In this document: positions 1-11,519 of the stretch, piece by piece
Numbering within the stretch: position 1 is the stretch's first letter
Layout: the number at the start of each line of letters is the position of its first letter
NCBI RefSeq assembly: GCF_902635505.1
Contig: NC_045428.1
Coordinates: 119,059,641 to 119,123,640 of the forward strand
Direction: 5' to 3'
DNA length: 64,000 nucleotides
DNA from: Sarcophilus harrisii
Lineage: Eukaryota > Chordata > Mammalia > Dasyuromorphia > Dasyuridae
Program-made: the position numbers and the translations under genes
The notes under the pieces: generated by a model
What the model saw: only the letters and a program-made list of their open reading frames with translations
Told to the model about the DNA's origin: nothing
Databases searched by the model: none

Positions 1-131
1 TATAAGGATTCACTAGCTTGGTGAAGTAGAAAATACATGAAGCACCTGGAATCAAATCTGAACTCTGCCATAGCCATATGAGTGGTCACAGGCAAATGCC
101 TGCACCAATCTGTGCACCAAAATTCCTTCTT

Positions 132-137
132 TATAAA
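132..137 (+). promoter_or_regulatory. ACOD1: Candidate TATA box of ACOD1
   Basis: A TATAAAAGG core lies 117 bases before a tandem ATG at 249 and about 200 bases before the first firm ACOD1 exon. A TATA promoter suits a strongly inducible gene. If used, transcription would start near 160. The stretch before it (about 10-105) looks like a degenerate CORE-SINE. No clear NF-kB or interferon-response site was seen in the 130 bases available upstream. Confidence 0.35.
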
Positions 138-248
138 AGGAGGGCAATGGTTCAGGTGATTTCTAAGACTGCTTCCAGAACTCAGATTCTGATACAGTGT
201 CTCTATATATTAGATTCACTAAAGAGGGGTACATATGTACAAATAAAA

Positions 249-263
249 ATGATGTGTCCTCTT
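249..263 (+). CDS. ACOD1: Candidate first coding exon of ACOD1
   Basis: Two consecutive ATG codons followed by TGTCCTCTT and a good donor (gtaaga) would encode MMCPL, joining in phase 0 to SVTESF; human ACOD1 starts MMLKSITESF. The implied intron is only 67 bases (264-331), short for a mammal, which is the main reason for doubt. The real first exon may lie before the window. Confidence 0.35.
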
Positions 264-331
264 GTAAGAAGTAAATATGGAAGTAAAAATGCACAACATC
301 TGTTGCTCACTGGAAAATCTTTCCTTTTAAG

Positions 332-493
332 TCTGTCACAGAAAGCTTTGCCAGTATCATTCATGGCCTAAGTGTACAGCATCTGACAGACCGAGTCCTT
401 CAGAGAAGCAAGAGGATGATTCTGGATACTCTGGGTGTTGGCCTACTGGGAACCAAGACAGAAGTTTTCCACAAAACTACACAATACAGTAAA
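332..493 (+). CDS. ACOD1: ACOD1 exon encoding SVTESF...TQYSK
   Basis: Acceptor ttccttttaag and donor gtaagag bound 54 codons, phase 0 at both ends. The translation has HGLSVQHLTDRVLQRSKRMI and LDTLGVGLLGTKTEVFHKTT, nearly the human sequence after MMLK. This is the N-terminal helical part of the MmgE/PrpD fold. Confidence 0.95.
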
Positions 494-2449
494 GTAAGAG
501 GTCAAAAATATATACAATTAGTGCAAGTACGCCTGATGAACAAAGTAATGTAATATATCATAGCACAGTATAATATAATATAAAATATAATATGAGATGA
601 TAATATAATATCACATGACATAATATAGAGGGGCAGGCCATTGTAGCAGATTGGGCTTGCAGTCAGGAAGATCTGTGGTCATGTCCAACCTCTGAAACAT
701 CATGACCACTGGTGAACCACAACCTCTAGTGCCAAAGCAAATATTCTACCTCCCCCCAAACCCTCCCCTTTCCCTTACTTCTTACTATCAATCCCTATCT
801 ATCAGGTCATACCAGATTGCAATCAAAATGTCATCCTAGACTGCTCACTCTTTTTCATGCTCCATCTCCAATCTGTTACCAAGTCTTATAGATTCCTTCT
901 ATATGCATCCCCTTCTCTCCCTTGACGCAATCATCACACTGGTGAAGGGTCACATCATGCCTGGACTAAGGCAATAGTATTCTGGTTTGTCTCCCTGCCT
1001 CAGATCTCTCCCCACTGCATCCCATACTCTACCTGGCTTTCAATCTCCATAGTATATTCTCCCTATTCCATAATGCCAGTGACTCCCTATTACCTCTAGA
1101 TTCAAATATAAAATTTTCTGTTTGGCTTTTAAAGCTTTTCATAAACTGGACCCTTCCTATATTTCCAGTCTTTATACTTTATTCACTTCCATATATTTTA
1201 TGATCCAATGACATTGGCCTCTTGGCTGTTACTTGAACAAGATACTCTGTCTTCTGATTCTGGATTTTGACTTGTTTTGTTCTTGTTGTTATTTTAACCA
1301 GCTGTCCACTATACTTGAAATGCTTTCTCCAATTTCTCTAAGTTCTTTTAAATCTCAACTAAAATCACCTATAGCAAAAAGTCTTTCCCAATCCCACTTA
1401 CTGGAGAAGGGAAAAGAAATAAGCTTTTATATAGCACTTTCTATGTGCCAGGCACTGTTATTATTTGATTTGTCCTTGCTATTATTATCCCCATTTTACA
1501 GATAAGGAAACTGAGGCAGTCAGCAGTTAACTGACTTGTCAAGGTTCGTGCAGTTAGTAAGTGTCTGAGAACACATTTGAACTTAGATCTTCCTGATTCC
1601 AGACCCAAATTTCTAGCTACCACACCACCAGCTGACTCTAACAGCACCTCTACACATTTCTCTGATGCTGAATGTCTTCCCTCTGGTGATTAGCTCTAAT
1701 TTATCCTGCATATATCTTGTTTGCAGGTTGTCTCTCCCCATTAAACTGTGGGCTTCTTGAAAGCAAAGATCATTTCTGCCTTTCTTTGTGAGCTTAGGCA
1801 CTTATCATAGTACTTGGTATCGCATAATTGGTACCAAAAAAATACTTTTTAACTCTAAAACTATAAATTTCAGACAAGTTTCTAAACTATATCAGTAAAA
1901 TCAGTAGAAGTAGTTTATATAATTTCTTTATACCAATGAGATCACAGGTCTAGACAAAAATCAGTTACATGTACATATACACATAAGATATGGAATTGCA
2001 TGTGAGTGTTATACATAGGTGCTGGTGTGTGTACCATGATAGATACAAAACATAGCAACATATACAATGTATAGAGTAAAAATAATAAACATGTCTATGA
2101 TATAGATACATATAAAATGTATATATATATATATAGTAAAAATAATGAACTTTGTATAATATGTATAATAATGTATATAAATATAATAAAATATAGGCAC
2201 TTATTTTTCATTAAGACAAAATATGTTCAGCATGTCTATAATAATAAATATTATATCATAGAGACATATTTCTACAATATAGGCATTTGGAGTAATTTTT
2301 TTTGGGATCAGACTTTTGACTTCATAGCTGTATGGAACTCCCCATGAGATGAGAAAACTCCCTCTACCAAGCAGATTGATATCTTCTTTGGACTCAGAGT
2401 CCTAAATAGTTGCCCAAAGATTTTTAAGGATATATGTGTGTGCGAGTAT

Positions 2450-2489
<40 letters not shown>

Positions 2490-5400
2490 ATTCACATATA
2501 TTTGTATATATAATAACTTGCATATTTATGTTGCATAATATTATTCATAATATGCCTATATATATATATAAAGATATATTTAGAGTCACCATTGTATAGT
2601 GGATGGCAAGCTGGTCTCAGAATCAAGAAGACTTGGATCTAAATCTCAGCTCTAGCAGAAAATGGATATTCGATCTTGGGCATTCACTTAGCCTCTAAGT
2701 GTTCCATGCCATGCTCTGGAACTAAATTGCAGAGCAGGTCTCAATTTCAATAGTAGATATTTCTCACCAGGAGCTCTTTACACTGACAAAATCACAGATC
2801 TAATTTTTTTAAAAAAGAAAGCACACACACATGTAAATATAATACACATAATAAAAACATATATAAAAAGGTATGTCTAGAATAATCAATTTAGTACTGA
2901 AAAGTTTTTTTTTAAATGTGCAGATAAGTCAAACCTTTCTGTTCCTCAAAGTTCATCTGCATCAGGAACTTGTATAAAAGGCTGACAGTCATCTCTAATC
3001 TATATGAAGGAAGAATTAAAAAATCCTGTGGGTCAAAAAAAGAAGAAATTTATGGAATGTGATTTACATTTGTCATCAAAATTAGTTAGAATCATGACTC
3101 CAATCATTAAAGAGGAAAGAAAAAGCAAAAGAGAGATGGTGACCTGATATCCCAATTTAACTCTTCTGCTTTTGTTCCAGATCTACAATGCTGATGTATC
3201 AAGCTGTGTCTGGGGACATCCAGACCTAAGGCTCCCACCTACATATGCTGCTTTCGTGAATGGAGTAGCTGTAAGGATCTTGATCTTTATGCTGCTTTTC
3301 AAGTCTCAGATATTCATTATCACCAATTTGTCTGTGTTGTTTCTAAAACTTTTAAAAGATGCTTTTAGAAGCATCACAAGATAAAATTATGAATACATGA
3401 AGCAAAGGATTTGGGGAAGGAGGCTTTCATGAAGTACAGAACACTCCTAGGATACCCCAGCTATAACTCTGAACTCTTTCCCTAGGGGAATCTTCTCTGT
3501 GGCAAAAGATTAAAAAAAAAAAAAAAAAAAAACTCAATGCCAAAGCACCTTCATCTAGTGGAAAGCATAAAATACTAATGACCATAAAAGAAGAGCTTAC
3601 TATGAATGATATTGACACTTTTAAGAGGATTTCAGAATGGAGCCAGAACATTTTCAGCAGAAGTAATCAGGGAAAGCTATATGAAAGAATGAGCATTCAA
3701 GCTTAACTTTGAAAGGTTTCAAAATGTAGAAACTTGGGGCATAGGTCAAAGAAACAGATAGGAAATAATAGTGTTCTGAGTGCTAGCACTAGGAATCAAA
3801 AAACCTTGACCTTGAGAATGCTTCAGACCCATACAACTTGTATAGTCATAGACAAGTCTTTTACCTCTCAAAAACAACATTTTCTCCATCTGTAAAATGG
3901 GTATAATACTTGTGTTTTCCTGACTTTCTTTACAACAGCTTAGAGTTGTTGTGAGGTAAGCTCTTCAAACAAAGCATTATATAAAAGTAACAGCTTGGAA
4001 AGGAATTTGGAGCTTAATTTTTTTTTAATGTGGAAGTAATTGAAAGAAAAACTGGAAAAGTAAGTTAGGGGGCAGATAATAGAAGGTCTTGAATGTCTAG
4101 ATACAAAATCTGAACATTACTTGGGAGGTTTTGAGGAGCTATTGAAGATTTTTTTTAGCAGGGAATTGAAATAATCAAAGCAAAGAATATGGCATAACAG
4201 TCTAGAGGTGTGAAAAGCCTGAAACTGGGGAGACAAATTAAAAGACTTCTGCAGTGGACCAGACATGAGTCATATGTAGCTGAGTAGTGCAGCAAGTAGA
4301 TATGGTAAAGAAGGGATTGAGGGAAAGATTATTGAGGGGAAAATAGCTAGACTTGTCAACTAACTTGATATAAAAAGTAACAAAAGGGAAAAAAGTCAGA
4401 GACAACTACGAGGCTAAAGCTTGCATGACACAAGAAGAAGGGAAAGTCTCTTTAAGAGAGAAAATAATGAGTTCAGTTTTATAAATATCAAGTTGCATCT
4501 AACAGCAAGACATTCAAGTGGAAACATCCAGGAAAAATTTGGAAATGAAACAATTAAGTATAGTAATAGCCACAGATTTTATTTGAGAAGGCAGTTTGGA
4601 GTGGGAAGTATTTGGTCCAGAAAGAAAACTGTTTCTTTGCTTTCTCTGGATAAAGATATTCTTTTCCATCTCTTCTCTTCTGAGACTAACTTTCTAGCCA
4701 CTGGGCTCGAAACTTCTGGAAGGTGCCTCTTTATATCTGTACAGGAAGAACATCATCCTTGTCATTGTCAATGAGTGAATGGAATGCTGTTTCTGACTTA
4801 CCAATGTGATCTTATTACTATCACTTAGATTTAGTGTGTCCAAGGTAATTTATGAGTGGCCTAGGTTCATTTTTATCTCTGCTTTTATGCTTTCAAGAAA
4901 AATCTCTTTGGTTCCTTTAAGTTCCTAAATAGATCTCTCTTTCCTTCTTCCTCTCCCTTTACACTTCCCTTTCTGTCCCCTCTTCCCCCATCTCTCTTTC
5001 TTCATGTCCTCCTACCTCTTTCCCCTTCTTCACTTCTTTCTCTCTTTCTCTTTACCTCTTTGTTTCTTTCTGATTCTCTCCTCCCCCTTCCACTCTCAGC
5101 TGCCTTTGAGTAAATGAAATACATATAGACCGATAACGTTTTTGGGTGAACCACAGATTTCTCTTAATACTGGCTCTAAGAGACTAGGTAAATAGTAAAG
5201 AACAATATAGAAATTTTCAACATAGATAAGTTTTAGAAGCTTATATATAAACATGGTTCCAGGTACTTTCTCTATATTTATAATTCTATAATTACTAAGT
5301 TTCTAATACAAAATTTGAACCCAGATCTTCTGACCCCACCATACCCATATCATGCTCCTTCCTCAGACCTTAATAAAAATATAGAGAACTTAATATAAAA

Positions 5401-8048
5401 TCTCATCTCTGACAAAGTTATCTTCTCCTCTGTTGTTTTTAGTCCATTGGGACTGAAGAGAACTGAATTTATATGTGTGTGTGTTTTTTCTCTCCTACAA
5501 AGATTCACTCAATGGACTTTGACGATACATGGTACCCTGCCACTCATCCTTCAGCACCAGTACTCCCTGTCCTCTTGGCTTTATCAGAAGTCCTACCTCA
5601 AAATCCCAAGGTCTCTGGACTTGACCTGTTGCTGGCTTTCAATGTTGGGATTGAAGTACAAGGCCGATTAATGCACTTCTCCAAGGAAGCCAGTGACATA
5701 CCAAAGAGGTATGAGGATAATTTGTCCCCAAGTTAAGGATAGTTGCTTTATTCATTACTCCATTTATAAACTAGTTGGTATTTTTAGGGCTCAGGAATAA
5801 TCTAATTTACCCGAGATGAAATCTATTTAATACTAAAGGCTAATTTTAACCACCAGGTGGCATCACCAGCCACCATCCTAGTCTTATTTATCCAAAAAGA
5901 TCAGTTGTTAGCAAATACTGACATATAGTTAACATAATAAATGCTTCTTAACTGAATGATTCATTCACCTGACCATCATTAACTCTGCTCCACTTAGGGA
6001 AATTGCTGGTAAAATGCAGACTTTCTTTTGATCTTTCAAGAGTAACCCTCAGATCCACTTCTCTCTGGTGTGGCTAATCTTTTTATTAACCAAAGGATAA
6101 GATCAGTGAGGAGTTTACCTATTCAGAATAGCTCTGAAATTTCTTACCACAAGAAAATCTTGCCTTACTCCTGAACCTGCTATATTTCACTGAGCCCCAG
6201 TCATGTGCACATAATGGAATTAGCCCCCATTTTAAACAAATGTGTGGATATTGGATATGGTGTTTTTTATTTATTTATATTTATTTATATTTATGGATAT
6301 GCTCTTTTGTATAGTAATCAATAAGAAAAATAAGTATTCTGTAATAGAAAATCAGTCACACAGCTGGAGACTAGGATTTCTCCTAAAGCCAGTATTCCCC
6401 CGGTATATAAGCATGCTCTCTATTCGGCAGTTGCAAGAAAGTCACAGTTCTGTTTATTTTGACTCTCCACAACCATTATCTCCTCTATGGAGGGAAAGAA
6501 ATAAAGGGAATATAATGCAGTTCACATCTAAATGTTAATTCATAGCTTCTAATCGAGCCAATCATTAGATAAAGAAATGCTAGATATAAGTCTCAGCTCT
6601 TCCTCATGGCACAATGAATATTATGAGGGAACCCTAGTGTAGAATGAACCTCCTATAACCAGTGGTGTCCCATTCTTGTCAGAGACTTCCAACTGCTTTT
6701 TTACTAAAACTAACTGTAAACTAAAATACCCTTACAATCATATCCCACCATCCTTCTATTTTTTTTGACTTTATTTGTAGTACTACCTCATTAATTGTCC
6801 TATTTACCTCATTTCTTTTTAGATGTTCCTTGTGGGTTAGTTGCTAAAATTGATGCCAAAATCCCAAGTCAAATTCCCCAGAAATTTTTATTTCACCATA
6901 TAAATTCACCAATAAAAATTTCACCATGTATTTGATCATGCAAGAGTAAAGGATAACATTGGCTTACCTTTGCAAACCACTGCCTGCATTGTCTTTTTAA
7001 TAATCCCCTGCAAAAGAGTTTAATCCTCAATGTAATATAAACCTCTAATGAAATACAATTAACTGGCCTGTTCTGTGTTCTGCTTTCCAGATTCCACCCA
7101 CCAAAAGTTGTAGGAACTTTGGGCAGTGCCGCTGCTGCAGCCAAGTTTTTAGGGCTCCACCAAACAAAGTGCAGAGAAGCCATGGCAATTGCCGTTTCCT
7201 ATGCAGGGGCACCCATGGCAAATGCTGCCACACAGACCAAACCTCTCCATGCTGGCAATGCAGCCAGACATGGGTTAGAAGCTGCTCTCCTGGCTTTGCT
7301 GGGTCTTCAAGGGAACCAGAAGATCTTGGATTCAGAGGCAGGGTTTGGGGCCTTCTATTCCAACTACACCCCACAAGTCCTACCAGCTTTGGAATCTTAT
7401 ACTTTGCTGCTAGACCAACAAGACATCGCCACCAAGCGCTTCCCTGCCCATTTAGGAACACACTGGGTGGCAGATGCAGCTGCTGCTGTGAGAAAGTACT
7501 TGCTCCCCACTGACAGAATCAAAAGAATTGTGCTCAGAGTCCCTGATGTCAAATACGTGAATAGACCTTTCCCAGCTTCTGAGCATGAAGCTCGGCACTC
7601 ATTCCAATTCATTGCCTGTACTATGCTGCTTGATGGAACCATCTCAGTACAGTCATTCCACAAGAGCCAGGTTGGCAGACCTCAAATAAGGGAGCTGCTT
7701 GATAAAGTAGAGTTGGAGCATTCACCTGACAATCACCCTAATTTTGATACACTCTACTGTGAAGTGAGTATCACCCTTGAGAATGGAAAAACCTTCACAG
7801 AACGCTGTGATACTTTCTATGGTCACTGGAGGAAACCACTGAACCAAAAAGACTTAGAAGACAAATTTAGGGCCAATTCTTCTACTGTGCTCCCCTCTGA
7901 TGCAGTAGAAGGCATTATAAAGGCAGTGAACAGATTAGAAGACATAGAAGATTGTTCTTTGCTAACCACACTCTTAAAGAGGCCTTGTCTACCAAAGAAA
8001 ACTTCAAAATGTACTCAGCATATGCTTTCCAGTCATATCTTCTCTTGA
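332..8048 (+). CDS. ACOD1: ACOD1 (IRG1), cis-aconitate decarboxylase; span of the firm coding exons
   Basis: ACOD1 decarboxylates cis-aconitate to itaconate in mitochondria of activated macrophages; itaconate inhibits succinate dehydrogenase and bacterial isocitrate lyase. Firm coding exons are 332-493, 3181-3270, 5503-5708 and 7091-8048, all with AG/GT borders and compatible phases, giving 471 residues against 481 in human. The protein is an MmgE/PrpD-family fold. Counterparts of the human active-site residues D93, T97 and H103 (SMDFDDTW..ATH), H159 (RFHPP), K207 (TQTKPLH), K272/H277 (KRFPAH) and Y318 (KYVNRPFP) are all present, so the enzyme should be active. A six-residue gap relative to human lies before LLPTD. 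Identification rests on near-continuous similarity to human/mouse ACOD1 recalled from memory. The first coding exon (human MMLK) is only a candidate. It is followed by a convergent GATD3-like gene about 6.4 kb away. Confidence 0.95.
780..1400 (-). repeat. Ancient L2-like repeat, antisense
   Basis: The stretch with 'ctccctattacctctagatt', 'tttggcttttaaagcttttc' and 'tatttccagtctttatactt' matches the well-known antisense pattern of old L2-type LINE 3' regions. A second copy of the same type lies at 12470-12830. Family assignment is from memory. Confidence 0.5.
1490..1640 (-). repeat. MIR/CORE-SINE, antisense
   Basis: It contains 'cattttacagataaggaaac' followed by 'tgaggcagtcag' and a cttcctgattccaga stretch, the reverse complement of the MIR core. 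It is diverged and therefore old. Confidence 0.75.
2100..2575. repeat. TA-rich microsatellite cluster
   Basis: Several (TA)n blocks: 2118-2135, 2452-2487 (about 17 perfect units) and 2556-2571, linked by AT-rich sequence. The longest perfect tract is likely to vary in length between individuals. Confidence 0.85.
2585..2720 (+). repeat. CORE-SINE/MIR-like
   Basis: The order 'gtatagtggatggcaagctg', 'aagaagacttggatctaaat', 'ctcagctctagc', 'cttgggcattcacttagcct' follows the sense strand of tRNA-derived CORE-SINEs. Confidence 0.7.
3181..3270 (+). CDS. ACOD1: ACOD1 exon encoding IYNADVSSC...FVNGVA
   Basis: Thirty codons, phase 0 at both ends, between acceptor tttgttccag and donor gtaagg. It encodes VWGHPDLRLPPTYAAFVNGV, equivalent to human VWGQPDIRLPPTYAAFVNGV. 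Confidence 0.96.
3770..3990 (+). repeat. MIR/CORE-SINE
   Basis: It carries 'ctccatctgtaaaatgggta', then 'agagttgttgtgaggtaag' and a 'gcattatataaaagtaa' tail, the sense-strand order of MIR. Confidence 0.75.
4932..5099 (+). repeat. Long polypyrimidine tract
   Basis: About 170 bases almost wholly C and T on the plus strand, e.g. 'tctctctttccttcttcctc', ending 'ccactctcag'. It sits 400 bases before an ACOD1 exon. Mirror-symmetric stretches could allow triplex DNA. Confidence 0.8.
5503..5708 (+). CDS. ACOD1: ACOD1 exon with the DDTW active-site motif
   Basis: Acceptor tctcctacaaag, donor gtatga; 68 codons plus two bases. It starts IHSMDFDDTWYPATHPS, carrying the counterparts of catalytic D93, T97 and H103; human H99 is Tyr here. 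It ends DIPKR with the arginine codon split across the intron. Confidence 0.97.
5709..7090 (+). other. ACOD1 last intron
   Basis: Mostly unassigned AT-rich DNA with no exon-like sequence. Apart from short A/T tracts nothing was recognised. Confidence 0.6.
7091..8048 (+). CDS. ACOD1: ACOD1 last coding exon
   Basis: Acceptor tgctttccag; the first base completes the split Arg codon, then FHPPKVVGTLGSAAAAAKFL (H159 counterpart) follows. It encodes 318 residues to TGA at 8046-8048, covering the rest of the catalytic core and the C-terminal lid (K207, K272, H277, Y318 counterparts). VRKYLLPTD here replaces human VRKHLVAERALLPTD, a six-residue shortening. The C-terminal tail after TLLK is unlike human, which is usual as that tail varies between species. 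Confidence 0.97.
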
Positions 8049-8091
8049 TACTTCCAAATGATTGAAGGGTTTTGACACTTAAAAGAGTCAA

Positions 8092-8278
8092 AGGATGATA
8101 GACTTAGAAATAGAAGAGCCCTTGGAGATCATTCAGTACACTCCCCTAATTTTACAGTTGAGGAAACTGAGGCACAAAGAAGTTATTTGTCCACAGTTGC
8201 ACAACTACTGTTTGAGACAAGATGTGATCTCAGGTCTTCTTGACTGTCCACTCTACCCCCCCAGCTGCCAGCTGATTT
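8092..8278 (-). repeat. MIR-like SINE in the ACOD1 3' UTR
   Basis: It reads 'ttacagttgaggaaactgag' then 'gcacaaagaagttatttgtc' and 'ggtcttcttgactgtccact', the antisense MIR/marsupial SINE pattern. It lies between the ACOD1 stop codon and the nearest polyadenylation signal. Confidence 0.75.
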
Positions 8279-8338
8279 AGTAATTGCTTTCAAAAGACAA
8301 GCACCTGAAACTTGGGTTCCCTATCAATCAACAGATTA

Positions 8339-8344
8339 AATAAA
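8339..8344 (+). terminator. ACOD1: Candidate polyadenylation signal of ACOD1
   Basis: An AATAAA lies 290 bases after the stop. The 3' UTR up to it would contain an antisense MIR-like SINE (8092-8278). Other sites further down cannot be excluded. Confidence 0.4.
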
Positions 8345-8839
8345 CAGTGTTAAGTCAGGCAAGACAAATCCAATTCAGACACAAATCTCACTCGGCATAT
8401 ATGGAAATCACAAGTTTATCTTGGTGGAAAAGTAATGGACATATTTCTTAAATAACATGAAGCATTTTCAAGATAATGTACACATTGCTCAAGATAGCAG
8501 GATTCCAAGATACTCAAACAATGACAGGATCATATACCTGAAGCTAGAAGAGACTTCAGATCCATTCTAGTCCAAACTTTTCATTTTGCAACTGCAGAAA
8601 CCAGGGTCCAGAGAGTATAAGTGTCAGAGGCAAGACTAAATGAAACTTAGTCAAGAAATACCTTGCCAGCCAACTTCCAACTAGAGGGACTTCCAAAAGC
8701 TCCATATCCGAGGAGAAATATCCACATAATAAACAATTCCTTAACTCTAGAGAAGAGGTATACAGCTTCCTAGTAAGATTTCTTAATTAGTCCCAAGCTC
8801 ACCCTCCCCAAAATTCCATGATGACATAAATTCCAGGCC

Positions 8840-8861
8840 GGGGGGGGGAGGGGGGGAGGGG
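8840..8861 (+). repeat. G-run cluster, possible G-quadruplex
   Basis: Runs of 9, 7 and 4 G separated by single A residues. This meets the usual G4 pattern because the long runs can each supply several G-tracts. Confidence 0.75.
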
Positions 8862-9924
8862 AAGAGTCAACTTTGTTATTTAAATTATGCCAAAGTACAC
8901 TTACCTAGCAAGAGATCCTGGTAGGCAGATGTGGAGATGCACATGCTTAGGACTAATGAGCCAAGTAACAAGCTATGAAAGAGTTTGTGGAAACCAACAG
9001 ATGAGGGAGTGATTGGAAGCTATCAATTCTTAGAGAACTTGGGCAAAAATTAGTTAATTTTTTTTGTGTTCTGTTCTTCTACCTATAAAAGGACATCTAA
9101 TTACTGTAATCATGCTTTTAGTCCTATTTTGTTGAAATATATATTTATATAGATAAATATAGATATATTTGATATAGATTTATATAGATATACTAGATAA
9201 AGTATGGATATCCTGTATCCATATTCTGAGTACATTCTTTCCATCATTATTTACAATATGTTCATTTACAGTTGATTTACATTGGTAAATTGGTTTACAT
9301 TGTTTCTCAAGAGCAGGGACTTTGTATTGTTTCAATTGATATCTCTTTTTTCCTCCTCCTCTGTTGGCCCTCAATATTCCCACCCCTAGCCCTCAGATTT
9401 AACCTATGAAGCATCTAGTAGGCATTGTACTCCTTACTTAATAAATTTTATTAAACTGTCACATGCTATACTTCTCATCATTCATTATAAATAAGAAATG
9501 AAAATTGCTACTTTCCAACCCCAAAGAAGGAGAAAGGAAGCAAAGGGATGCAATGTAATTGATTAGCCAGAAGACTATGAGCTAACAAAACTGATACTGA
9601 TAGTCCTTCAAACAAAATATGTCCTGCACATTAGCAACCATAGGTGAATGGAGCCACATTAAGACAGTGATAGTTATATCTACCCTTTCACCCTGGCCCA
9701 ATGGCAGCATAGAAGTGCTGGCTTAGGAAGCAGCAATAATATAAGTTCAAGGATAATACTGGCTAGCAAACAAGAGGCAGCTGCCTTCAATTATGTTCTC
9801 AGAGTAGAGATTGAAGGTAACATGTAGAAGTGCATCAGCATTTCACTAGTGTTTGGGATTTTTTTATACTAGTCACTGTTCTTTTGGAAATCAAAATCTT
9901 CTAGCAGTCATTCAACAGCTAAGA

Positions 9925-10290
9925 CATATTAATTAAGTTCTTACTGTGTGCCAAGTTCTGTGCTTAGCAGTTGGGATACAAGAAAGGCAAAAACAGTCTC
10001 TGCCTCAGAGACTTCACACTTTAATATGAGAAATACCATGCAAATAAATATATATAAAATAAACAGTGAAAATGGAATGCAGTCTCAAAGGGGAAGGCTC
10101 TTTATCAGTGGAGAAAACCTAGAAAGGCCTTGTGAATCTTGAAAAAAAAAAAAAAGAAAAAGAAAAAAACATGGAAATCAGGAGATGAAGAAAGGAGAAT
10201 ATTCCAGACATAGGAGGAAGACAGTGAAAAGGCACAGTCATGAAGTGTACAAAGGCCAACATATAAAGTAGAGAGTAAGTTTTTCTATCA
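9925..10290 (+). repeat. Recurrent marsupial repeat, family unassigned
   Basis: It begins 'aagttcttactgtgtgccaa', then ttctgtgcttagcagttggg, and continues to 'gagaatattccagacatagg'. This is the same order as the longer copy at 15005-15870; an A-rich stretch interrupts it near 10141. Confidence 0.6.
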
Positions 10291-11103
10291 AGTGTGACAG
10301 GCATTATAATTTGAAAAGCAAGGACATGAAAGTGTTAACCATAAAATAGTGCCTGATCTCAGCCACATAGTGCTGCTGCTTCTCAAAAGCAACCTCAAAC
10401 ATGCCTAAGAACAGGAAAGATATAAGGAGGTATTGCCTAGGGTACAACTACTACTTCTCTTATGACACACAAATATAACTGCCCAACTCTTCAATGCTCT
10501 TTGTTCTATGACATCAGGCAGCTTGTTGGACAGCCCCATACACAAACCTTCTCCCAGGACACAGACAATCCCCAATTTCTTACTATACATACTTGGTTGG
10601 CTAGACCAATTGCAGTTAGCCACAATCTATACCAAAAGGAATATCTGTCAAAGGTCAAATAAAAAATCCTAGCAGTATACTGAAAACTCAACAAACAATG
10701 AATATATTTAAGACTTAGGAGAACTCAGGACCACATATAAACTTGTATAGATCCATTTAAGTACCTCATAAATAGATCTTAAGGCATCTGTTTGGGTCAG
10801 GTTGAACATCCAATTCTCCAGCCAGGAAAAGGCTTGGTAGTGATAGAAGGAAGACAATACCTTATAGAGGTAAGTAGTACACCGGGTCATGTCCTGAAAG
10901 TAAATTAAAATGTCATCTTGAGACAATATTACATCACAATCCAGACAATCTCAGAAAACATTCTTCATGAAATGTTGGAATACTAAAGTTATGTTGCAAC
11001 TTTTTTGAGTTGTAACCAGCTATGTGTTTCCTGGCTAAACAGAACTCTCTATGTACAACTGTCCCTTGCATGTGTATCATCTTCAGTGCTGAGGGTGTGC
11101 TAG

Positions 11104-11106
<3 letters not shown>

Positions 11107-11136
<30 letters not shown>
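11107..11136 (+). repeat. (GT)n microsatellite
   Basis: About 15 uninterrupted GT units. Confidence 0.95.
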
Positions 11137-11140
<4 letters not shown>

Positions 11141-11375
11141 AATTCTTATTGGCACTAATTGTGCTATGCTATTTAATTGTTTTCTGCTTTGAACAAGTAT
11201 ATTCTCTAACTGTAAAAGGAAAATAGGGATGTTGGCCCACAGTTTCTTGAAGTGAAATCATTTTCTGGGAATCTCATATATGAGAAGGACAGATGCAACA
11301 TCTGAAAGGGGTGTGAAATATGACAAGTAAAGAAGGTAGTGAGAGTACCTAGCTGCCTTCGATGATTTGAAATCA

Positions 11376-11480
11376 CCAGTCAATAAACATTTATTAAACA
11401 TTTACTATGTTCCAGGCACTGTGTTGAATGCTAGGGACATAAAAGACAAAAGATAACCCCTGCCTTCAAGGACTTTACAA
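11376..11480 (+). repeat. Recurrent marsupial repeat, 5' fragment
   Basis: 'caataaacatttattaaaca', 'actatgttccaggcactgtg' and 'tgccttcaaggactttacaa' are the diagnostic head of the unassigned family described at 15005-15870. Confidence 0.7.
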
Positions 11481-11519
11481 TCTAACAAGGGAAATGACAT
11501 GCAAACTCCCCAGATCCAA

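Larger units (their letters stand above)
494..3180 (+). other. ACOD1 intron, repeat-filled
   Basis: No further exon seen. It holds a CORE-SINE (628-722), an L2-like stretch (about 780-1400 and a tail at 1700-1835), an antisense MIR (1490-1640), TA-rich microsatellites (2100-2570) and another CORE-SINE (2585-2720). Confidence 0.7.
3271..5502 (+). other. ACOD1 intron with SINE, unassigned repeat and pyrimidine tract
   Basis: No exon-like sequence was recognised. It contains part of the recurrent unassigned marsupial repeat (about 3640-4400, interrupted by a MIR at 3770-3990), the pyrimidine tract 4932-5099 and a MIR fragment near 5270-5345. Confidence 0.65.

Noticed and set aside
4421-4774. 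117-codon open frame in an ACOD1 intron
   Set aside because: Begins in the unassigned repeat and has no recognisable domain.
7045-7461. 138-codon open frame on the minus strand
   Set aside because: Antisense shadow of the ACOD1 last exon.
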